A program made the translations under genes and the position numbers. From an uncultured Deinococcales bacterium (GTDB lineage: Bacteria; Deinococcota; Deinococci; Deinococcales; Trueperaceae), in the NCBI GenBank assembly GCA_937934635.1, contig CALGZD010000181.1:1-5249 (forward strand): a DNA stretch of 5,249 nucleotides, in the 5' to 3' direction. A model generated the notes under the pieces. It did no database searches, was not told where the DNA came from, and saw only the letters and a list, made by a program, of their open reading frames with translations. Positions 1 through 4,934 of this stretch are shown here, in pieces. Within the stretch, counting starts at the first letter, position 1; each line of letters starts with the position of its first letter.

Positions 1-103
1 ATCTTGATACTCTTTATGGATTCTGGCACTCATAGTAACTTTAGTCTAAGCTGCACATTTACAAAATGCCACCCGAAATTTGGTGAGTCCTGATTTTTGT
101 ATT

Positions 104-2005
104 TTATCTGTTGCCAGCTAGTGCTAAATCAGGACCAACAAACAAGTTAACTCTAATCTCTTGCTCCATGTTGGTATTGCTCATGAGCACGTAAACGACT
201 TTCTCTCTGTCCAGACTAACATTGCGAGGTGTGTTGTCAGGCTCGAGCACACAGTTATCACTAACATAGCTACCTTGCTCATAAATTTTATAGCGTAAAT
301 CAGCGTGATTACCTTGTGCTTGCACCATAATATTGTTGATATTGCTACCCTCACGCACATGAAATCTGTAGACCATTGAGCTAAGCGGCTCTAGACTATT
401 GAGCTGCTGAAAGTTACTTGGCCAAACATAGTCAACTCTTTGCTGTCTATTGATAAGTACTGTCCCCTTCGGGTTACGATAATCAAAATCACAGGGGTGT
501 GCACCAGGCAAAACATCATGCACCGCTCTATTTGAACCACCAAGTGCTACATTGCGCTCAAAAAAGTGATTTTTTGCAAAGTTAAAGTAAGCACTTCCTA
601 GACCATAGCCCGTTTCCTGAATTAGAAAATCATTCACAACACTGTGCGTCGTTCTACCATGGAAATGTCTAGCGTAAAACTCGAAAAAGCGTGGTAGGTA
701 AGCAAAACCTTCATTGCCAAAATAGTGGTTACTCTCTCCTAAGAAAACCCAAAAATCTTGTGCTTCATAAAAGCCAGTATTTTCTCTAAACAGCGCTTGG
801 TCGATACCAAGTACAGCAACATCAGCCGCTTGACTCGGATCAATTACCGACTGTCGGCGCATGGCAACGCTATCGGAGAACATGGCTGCTGTTGCTGTAC
901 CTTCAATAACAAAATTATCATTATCGACCTGATAACCAATGTCTAAATACGCTAGTTGAACAGCATGAAAAAGCTCATGTCCAACCACTGCTCTGATAAA
1001 AGCATCGCTGCTGGCATCACATACTCTAAGGCTGTTGTGTGAATAGGATCTGCCTATAACGGTATCGAATGCACCAGTATTTGCTGGGCAAGGTCTGTAG
1101 GAAAAGCGATCTGCTTCTTGATTGTTCAGCATCAGTTTAAAACTAAGTGCTTTGCCATAAAGCGTAGATACTGCAATGTCCTGAGCTACTACTGGTTGGG
1201 CAAAGCCAACTGAGTTGTAGGCAGTGTAGCGCTCGAGCGCAGCATCAGCAGCTACCGACAGTTGTCTTGGATTACAGCTATGTAGCAACACGCTATCTAC
1301 AGAGCAATATGCTGTAAAAGCAACCTGACTGTTGGGGTTATGGCTCGTATAGCTTGTTGTTTGTCTAAATCTTTTTGTTCTTTTTGTTCCCTGGCTAGCA
1401 TCACGAAAACGCACTAGTGAAAAACTATATGGCTTTTCATAAATACCTGAAGCAGCAAAAATATAGTTATTTCCATTGCGCTGACCTTGGTCAAGCAAAA
1501 AGAGCGCACCATTACCAATGATATTTCTTGGGTAGTGAATAAGCACAGCCAAGAATTCATCGCTTTGAACATCAGTTGGGATAGGGACAGAAATTTGCAA
1601 CGCTGGTTTTTGTGTCTTACCAGCGTGGGTTGTGACTTCATTGTGTGCTTTGACTTGATACCAAGAGCCTAAAAAGTCCAGTTCCCATGAGAGAGGTAAG
1701 TTGATAGCTTTACTAATGACATTTGGAACATTTACTTTTTTAAATTCGATGTTGATGGGGGTATTAGCAAGGCTCGAGCCGCCCACAGTAGGCGCCGAAA
1801 TCATCACACCATCAAGTAGTTGCAGCGTATAGCTAGCGCTAATCACAGCTTCTTGCTTAGCAACTGTTCGTATCTGACTTTGCCAGATCGGAAACAAATC
1901 CTCTTTATAGGTCTGTGCATTAGCACTTTGTACTAAGCCTACTAATAGACTGAATAATAAAACTAAAAATAAAACTTTTTTCGCTAACGTTTCAACAACT
2001 CCCAT
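104..2005 (-). CDS. Secreted putative zinc metallopeptidase (HExxH, gluzincin-like)
   Basis: The 633-residue protein starts with a Sec signal peptide: a basic end at K9-K10, a hydrophobic core at about 11-25, and a likely signal peptidase I cut after A-N-A (28-30). It should be exported to the periplasm or outside the cell. The zinc site HELFH is at 343-347. An EGT motif at 369-371, 22 residues further on, could supply the third ligand, as in gluzincins. The FW-containing helical stretch at about 411-450 resembles what follows the active site in poorly characterised MXAN_6640-like proteases (from memory). A basic patch at 208-214 (KRTKRFR) could be a propeptide cleavage site. Residues about 500-633 look like a beta-rich accessory domain. 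Six cysteines remain (234, 244, 306, 329, 505, 584), an even number that allows disulfides. The ATG is supported by a GGGAG Shine-Dalgarno and by the signal peptide following directly. The substrate is unknown, and peptidase activity is inferred from the motif. It is transcribed away from the HAD gene and looks monocistronic here. Confidence 0.75.
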   Translation of the reverse strand: MGVVETLAKKVLFLVLLFSLLVGLVQSANAQTYKEDLFPIWQSQIRTVAKQEAVISASYTLQLLDGVMISAPTVGGSSLANTPINIEFKKVNVPNVISKAINLPLSWELDFLGSWYQVKAHNEVTTHAGKTQKPALQISVPIPTDVQSDEFLAVLIHYPRNIIGNGALFLLDQGQRNGNNYIFAASGIYEKPYSFSLVRFRDASQGTKRTKRFRQTTSYTSHNPNSQVAFTAYCSVDSVLLHSCNPRQLSVAADAALERYTAYNSVGFAQPVVAQDIAVSTLYGKALSFKLMLNNQEADRFSYRPCPANTGAFDTVIGRSYSHNSLRVCDASSDAFIRAVVGHELFHAVQLAYLDIGYQVDNDNFVIEGTATAAMFSDSVAMRRQSVIDPSQAADVAVLGIDQALFRENTGFYEAQDFWVFLGESNHYFGNEGFAYLPRFFEFYARHFHGRTTHSVVNDFLIQETGYGLGSAYFNFAKNHFFERNVALGGSNRAVHDVLPGAHPCDFDYRNPKGTVLINRQQRVDYVWPSNFQQLNSLEPLSSMVYRFHVREGSNINNIMVQAQGNHADLRYKIYEQGSYVSDNCVLEPDNTPRNVSLDREKVVYVLMSNTNMEQEIRVNLFVGPDLALAGNR

Positions 2006-2010
2006 GTGCT

Positions 2011-2017
2011 CTCTCCC
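2011..2017 (-). promoter_or_regulatory. Ribosome binding site of the protease gene
   Basis: The minus strand reads GGGAGAG, with GGAG 7 bases before the ATG at 2005. This is the only strong Shine-Dalgarno in the window and it settles the start codon of the protease. Confidence 0.7.
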
Positions 2018-2046
2018 TAAAAAATAAGTGTAGAGGCAACAGTAAG

Positions 2047-2092
2047 GAATTTGTAAGACTTGATGTTAATGTTTGTTCAGAATTTTGTAAGA
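2047..2092. repeat. Direct repeat upstream of the protease gene
   Basis: GAATTTGTAAGA (2047-2058) recurs as GAATTTTGTAAGA (2080-2092). The shared core TTTGTAAGA is offset by 34 bases, roughly three helical turns. The copies lie 42 and 75 bases before the protease start, where a promoter or operator would be expected. I see no convincing -35/-10 pair there; TACACT (minus strand) is only a weak -10 candidate. A regulator binding site is possible but is inference. Confidence 0.4.
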
Positions 2093-2222
2093 GTATGAGA
2101 AAGCAGCTTTAGCTCGATATTTCGTTAGTGAAAATATAAAACACATTAGTTTTCTGGCGTGGGTATATGCCAAGTAATACCCGAATTAATGAAGGTTCTT
2201 TTTATGAGTTTGAAACTAAAGT

Positions 2223-2240
2223 ATTGCTTAAATTGCTTAA
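2223..2240. repeat. 9-base perfect tandem duplication ATTGCTTAA x2
   Basis: Two adjacent identical copies, 2223-2231 and 2232-2240. The unit is a multiple of three, so it keeps the small open frame that begins at 2167. It most likely arose by replication slippage. Confidence 0.7.
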
Positions 2241-2428
2241 AATAGTCAAAGTGATACAAGCTTTGCTGATTTATGCTAAAACGCCTATGGAAATTGTGCT
2301 CTCTATCGACATGAACAGACCCTGCAGGCTATAGATAAAGACATTTTGTCTGACAAGCCATACATCAATTCAATTAGTTTCGAGGCAAGTCTCGGTTAAA
2401 GATGACTTGTTGAGTAGCGTATTCCTCA

Positions 2429-2468
2429 GCCCTGTTTGTTAATAACAGGAATAACAGGGCAATTTTGT
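2429..2468 (+). terminator. Terminator-like hairpin with alternative pairing, upstream of the HAD gene
   Basis: GCCCTGTT (2429-2436) pairs perfectly with AACAGGGC (2453-2460) across a 16-base loop. The sequence AATTTTGTT follows on the plus strand, giving an intrinsic-terminator shape. The loop holds a second copy of the 3' arm: AATAACAGG is tandemly duplicated at 2441-2449 and 2450-2458. CCTGTT (2431-2436) can therefore pair instead with AACAGG at 2444-2449, forming a tighter hairpin with a 7-base loop. The two folds are mutually exclusive. No called plus-strand gene lies upstream, so it may act in the HAD leader as an attenuator, or it may be the leftover terminator of a lost gene. The stem is directly seen; the function is inference. 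Confidence 0.4.
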
Positions 2469-2483
2469 TAGCACTATCTTTCG

Positions 2484-2489
2484 TATGAT
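2484..2489 (+). promoter_or_regulatory. Possible -10 element for a leaderless HAD transcript
   Basis: TATGAT matches the TATAAT consensus at five of six positions and ends 6 bases before the ATG at 2496. Transcription from it would begin at or very near the start codon, which would fit the missing Shine-Dalgarno. No good -35 sits 16-18 bases upstream, and the hexamer overlaps a run of ATG triplets, so the match may be chance. Confidence 0.22.
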
Positions 2490-2495
2490 GATGCC

Positions 2496-3287
2496 ATGTT
2501 ATTCGCTTTTGATTTAGACAAAACCGTCGTCACAGATAGTCACGAACTCCCACCCGAAGTTGTACCTACACTCAAGCGTCTTAAAGAACAAGGTCACGAA
2601 GTTTCTGTCATTACAGGACGCAGCCAGATTGGTGTAAGCCCATTTCCCGAAATTATCTCAATCTGTAGCTATATAGGTCTAAATCACGGTGGCATCATTC
2701 TAGATGCTGACGGCAACACTATTTTTCAAAGCGAAACCCCACAAGATTTAGTAGTCTATTCAATTGACAATTACCAAGCAGAAGATAGCCAAGTCGTCTT
2801 TACAACAGGTCAACCTTGGCACGTCGAAAATACAAGTAAAAAACGCTGGCAGTACTATCAAAGCATTGGCTACCAACTCAAATCACATGACGACTATAGA
2901 AATGACATAAAAAACGGCACAGTGCTTCCAATAGACAACTATGGCATTTTCAAAGCAGATTGCACAGACCTGCTGCGTGACATCAAAGCAAACTATCCAA
3001 ACCTTGTCTATTACCACTGGGAAGGCTTTGGCTTTGAAGCGCTTGGCGAAGGTAGTACTAAAGGGCACGCACTAGAAACAATTGCTAAGTTGCACAACAT
3101 TCCACAATCAGAAACTGTCGCCTTTGGTGATGGTGTCAATGATGTGACGATGATTGAATGGGCAGGCACAGGCGTGGCAGTAGGGAAAGACCCCTATCCT
3201 GAGGTACTTGAAGCCTCTCAAGAACATGTTATTTCAGCCGAAGAACTTGGTGTTGTGAAGTGGTTAGAAAAAAATATACTCACCTGA
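2496..3287 (+). CDS. HAD superfamily phosphatase, Cof-type (subfamily IIB)
   Basis: The 263-residue cytoplasmic protein has all four HAD motifs. Motif I is DLDKT, with nucleophile D6 and acid/base D8. Motif II is T40 in VITGRS. The motif III lysine is K189 in GEGSTKGHA. Motif IV is GDGVND (211-216), with the Mg2+-binding aspartates D212 and D216. The insert between motifs II and III, about residues 80-185, is the C2-type cap that selects substrate. Length and motif spacing match Cof/YbiV-like enzymes, which hydrolyse phosphate from sugar phosphates, pyridoxal phosphate or similar small metabolites; the substrate cannot be read from sequence. The start is chosen because the DxD motif falls at residues 6-8, as usual in this family. 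There is no clear Shine-Dalgarno, and three out-of-frame ATGs lie just upstream. It converges with the ferredoxin gene and has no operon partner on its strand. Confidence 0.9.
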   Translation: MLFAFDLDKTVVTDSHELPPEVVPTLKRLKEQGHEVSVITGRSQIGVSPFPEIISICSYIGLNHGGIILDADGNTIFQSETPQDLVVYSIDNYQAEDSQVVFTTGQPWHVENTSKKRWQYYQSIGYQLKSHDDYRNDIKNGTVLPIDNYGIFKADCTDLLRDIKANYPNLVYYHWEGFGFEALGEGSTKGHALETIAKLHNIPQSETVAFGDGVNDVTMIEWAGTGVAVGKDPYPEVLEASQEHVISAEELGVVKWLEKNILT

Positions 3288-3290
3288 ACT

Positions 3291-3319
3291 TAAAAATGCG
3301 CTACTAAAAAAGTAGCGCA
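3291..3319 (-). terminator. Intrinsic terminator for the ferredoxin transcript
   Basis: TGCGCTACT (3297-3305) and AGTAGCGCA (3311-3319) form a perfect 9-bp stem with an AAAAA loop. Read on the minus strand the stem is followed at once by TTTTTA, so it terminates leftward transcription, about 100 bases past the ferredoxin stop. The plus side has no T-run, but the hairpin sits only 10 bases after the HAD stop and may also mark the 3' end of that mRNA. Confidence 0.65.
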
Positions 3320-3329
3320 CCTAAAGTAC

Positions 3330-3348
3330 GGTGGGCAGATAGTCCACC
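3330..3348. other. Second hairpin in the convergent spacer
   Basis: GGTGGGC (3330-3336) pairs with GTCCACC (3342-3348) with one G-T wobble and a 5-base AGATA loop. Neither side carries a T-run, so it is not a classical terminator by itself. It may stabilise 3' ends or assist the neighbouring terminator. Confidence 0.4.
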
Positions 3349-3351
3349 AAT

Positions 3352-3385
3352 ACTCAAAAATTTACTCAAAATTTACTCAAAATTT
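3352..3385. repeat. Three tandem copies of ACTCAAAATTT
   Basis: Units occupy 3352-3363 (one extra A), 3364-3374 and 3375-3385. The array is AT-rich and lies in the 3' region of the ferredoxin transcript, between the hairpins and the gene. It is probably a slippage product; no function is evident. Confidence 0.75.
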
Positions 3386-3390
3386 ATCGT

Positions 3391-3410
3391 AATACTTCGC
3401 AATACTTCGC
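3391..3410. repeat. 10-base tandem duplication AATACTTCGC x2
   Basis: Two identical adjacent copies, 3391-3400 and 3401-3410, lie five bases after the ACTCAAAATTT array and 11 bases short of the ferredoxin stop codon. Confidence 0.75.
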
Positions 3411-3421
3411 AATGAACTTTT

Positions 3422-3793
3422 CTAGCCCTGCAACTCACTAATAGCAATAACCGTAGCATCTGGCTCAATACCATCAGCCAGTGACTTACCTGTATCGGTC
3501 CAACCTTCGGTATTTTCTAAAGTCATAACAACAGAAAGCTCAGTATCTTGCTCCAAAGTCATTTGGCAAGATAAACGTGCTGAACCAAAGAATTCCTTTT
3601 CAACAAGCTTGTCATACTCGGCTTGTGTCATCGTATCTGGTTCACCACTGCTAATTTCCACACGGCAAGTTGTGCATTTACCCTGACCACCACAACGATG
3701 ACCAATGTTAATACCCATACTCTCAATAGCATTACTTAATCTAGTGCCTGCTTCGAATTCTTGCGTTTTTCCATCAATAGTTAGTTTTGGCAT
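3422..3793 (-). CDS. [2Fe-2S] ferredoxin
   Basis: The 123-residue soluble electron-transfer protein has a single 2Fe-2S ferredoxin (beta-grasp) domain at about 1-95. The cluster ligands are C34, C40, C43 and C76. The C-x5-C-x2-C-x32-C spacing is of the adrenodoxin kind rather than the plant C-x4-C kind. The flanking GHRCGGQGKCTTCR and RLSCQ segments are typical of the family. About 25 residues follow the domain without a recognisable motif. The redox partner is unknown, as no reductase or oxygenase is adjacent. The gene lies 121 bases after the endonuclease gene on the same strand, a gap long enough for its own promoter. GATAAT (minus strand, 3810-3805) is a possible -10, without a good -35. 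No Shine-Dalgarno precedes the ATG. A terminator lies downstream at 3291-3319. The fold is certain; the pathway is not assignable. Confidence 0.9.
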   Translation of the reverse strand: MPKLTIDGKTQEFEAGTRLSNAIESMGINIGHRCGGQGKCTTCRVEISSGEPDTMTQAEYDKLVEKEFFGSARLSCQMTLEQDTELSVVMTLENTEGWTDTGKSLADGIEPDATVIAISELQG

Positions 3794-3914
3794 ACTATTA
3801 GTTTATTATCTTTGACTTGAGAACACCAGCCCTAAACAAAAACAATACAAAATCTGCAAACACAATAACTATCTTGCCTATGCATATACATCTTTAATGT
3901 CAGCAGGAACTCAA
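3794..3914. other. Spacer between endonuclease and ferredoxin genes
   Basis: These 121 AT-rich bases contain no open frame worth calling and no strong hairpin. They are the likely left border of the restriction-modification cassette and the likely site of the ferredoxin promoter, though only the weak GATAAT hexamer can be pointed to. Confidence 0.4.
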
Positions 3915-4934
3915 TCATAACTCAGGTTCCTTCTCATGAGGACCTAAAAAGCGATCGCCATTAAAATGAATTAGGTGCTCAGGATTATCAACTAACCAAA
4001 CTTCAGTTTCCCATGCTATTTCAGGAAGCCACTTCCGAAATTCACTTCTATTTAAGAAAGCTGTTACAAATACTACTCCATAAGGACAATCTTTGAGAAC
4101 AGTTCTTTTTAATTCTATACATCTGTCTGCATTTAAAGGATTTGAAGAGTGTACTGCTTCGATAAGATACAACCATTGCTTCTGCTCACTAAATGCAACA
4201 ATATCTGGTAACATTCCACGATCTTCAATATTTAGCCCAAGTGCAATCATTCTCTCAGAATATTTATGAATCTGTTTTGCAGAAGTATCTCCAACATAAA
4301 GTACAGTAGATTCATAACCAAAATTTGGAAGGAATTTTTCTATAACAGCTTTTTGGATTTCGTTGTGCGGTCCAGTATCAAGAGATATAGTCAGGTCTTC
4401 TTCTAATCTTACCGATAGCTTTTCCCTATCACGTTTACCATAAAAGGACTTCAGGTATTCCGTATCTACTTCAAAAGACTCTAATTTTGTAGACCATTGA
4501 CGAGTTTTATAACATCTAACTAAATCGGCAAAATTTTCTTCTAAAGCATAACCACGAGTACCGTCATTTGTATCAGCATTTGGATTATTTGCACTTTTTA
4601 CTACCAAACCCATCATGACAAGCATCTTTAAATCTTTGCGACGTATATCATCATAACTACCCGGACTAATACTCTCTTCATAGTTCATGTTTACAAATTC
4701 AATAATTTGTCTTGACCTCAATATATGCTCGGAAGAAATTGATTTGGTCTTGTTCCAGCTATTGGGTTTTGTAATGCCACAAAGAGCAAGAAAACACATA
4801 GCCATTCTTTCAAGTCTACGAGCAGTTAATTGCTCAATTGGAACTTGTACAGAATCTATGATTTTCACACCATCATGTATTAGTTCACGTACCTTTTTAG
4901 ATTTATTTTTAGCTATCTTGGATAAGTCTAACAT
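3915..4934 (-). CDS. Type II restriction endonuclease, BsuBI/PstI family
   Basis: The 339-residue endonuclease should cut unmethylated DNA at the sequence its partner methylase protects. Residues about 35-140 form the helical N-terminal domain of this family, and about 175-335 the catalytic domain. The catalytic part has the family block TGPHNEIQKAVIEKF (187-201) and then YVGDTSAK (213-220). A PD-(D/E)xK-like core follows, with P243-D244 in MLPDIV and E259 in LIEAVHSSNP, corresponding to the PD...EAV pattern of PstI and BsuBI. Length is near that of PstI (roughly 320 residues), so it looks complete. BsuBI and PstI recognise CTGCAG, but specificity here cannot be assumed because the adjacent methylase is of the C5 type. 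The ATG overlaps the methylase stop by one base (TAATG) and has no Shine-Dalgarno, which points to translational coupling. Sampled lines are about 30-38% GC, lower than neighbouring genes, suggesting horizontal acquisition. Confidence 0.88.
   Translation of the reverse strand: MLDLSKIAKNKSKKVRELIHDGVKIIDSVQVPIEQLTARRLERMAMCFLALCGITKPNSWNKTKSISSEHILRSRQIIEFVNMNYEESISPGSYDDIRRKDLKMLVMMGLVVKSANNPNADTNDGTRGYALEENFADLVRCYKTRQWSTKLESFEVDTEYLKSFYGKRDREKLSVRLEEDLTISLDTGPHNEIQKAVIEKFLPNFGYESTVLYVGDTSAKQIHKYSERMIALGLNIEDRGMLPDIVAFSEQKQWLYLIEAVHSSNPLNADRCIELKRTVLKDCPYGVVFVTAFLNRSEFRKWLPEIAWETEVWLVDNPEHLIHFNGDRFLGPHEKEPEL

Larger units (their letters stand above)
2018..2495. other. Divergent intergenic region, about 480 bases, no assured gene
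   Basis: This spacer separates the protease (minus) from the HAD phosphatase (plus). It holds the TTTGTAAGA direct repeat, a 6-bp hairpin GGGTAT/ATACCC (2161-2166 and 2177-2182), a tandem duplication ATTGCTTAA x2 (2223-2240), one CCTGCAGG palindrome (2321-2328), an 11-bp palindrome TTGTCTGACAA (2346-2356), and the hairpin described separately at 2429-2460. A plus-strand open frame with ATG at 2167 runs 55 codons to TAG at 2332-2334. It has no good Shine-Dalgarno and resembles no family I know. The next frame is open from about 2281 to a TAA at 2398-2400. These could be remnants of a decayed gene, but chance open frames of this size are common, so no gene is called. Confidence 0.5.

Noticed and set aside
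1..33. Minus-strand open frame beginning at ATG 33-31 and leaving the left edge (MSARIHKEYQD)
   Set aside because: Eleven codons with no clear Shine-Dalgarno are too little to call a gene; it could be the start of a downstream gene, and only sequence to the left can tell.
758..946. 62-codon plus-strand open frame inside the protease gene
   Set aside because: It is antisense to a well-supported coding region, has cysteine- and isoleucine-rich composition and no recognisable motif.
1414..1672. Short open frames on both strands (1414-1641 minus, 1487-1672 plus) within the protease gene
   Set aside because: Both are shadows of the long protease frame, whose signal peptide, HExxH motif and ribosome site support the main reading.
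2883..3068. 61-codon minus-strand open frame inside the HAD gene
   Set aside because: It overlaps the cap and motif III region of a clear HAD enzyme and shows no motif of its own.
3352..3410. Tandem repeats considered as a CRISPR array or replication-origin iterons
   Set aside because: Units are 10-12 bases with no spacers, in two unrelated sequences, with no initiator gene or cas gene nearby.
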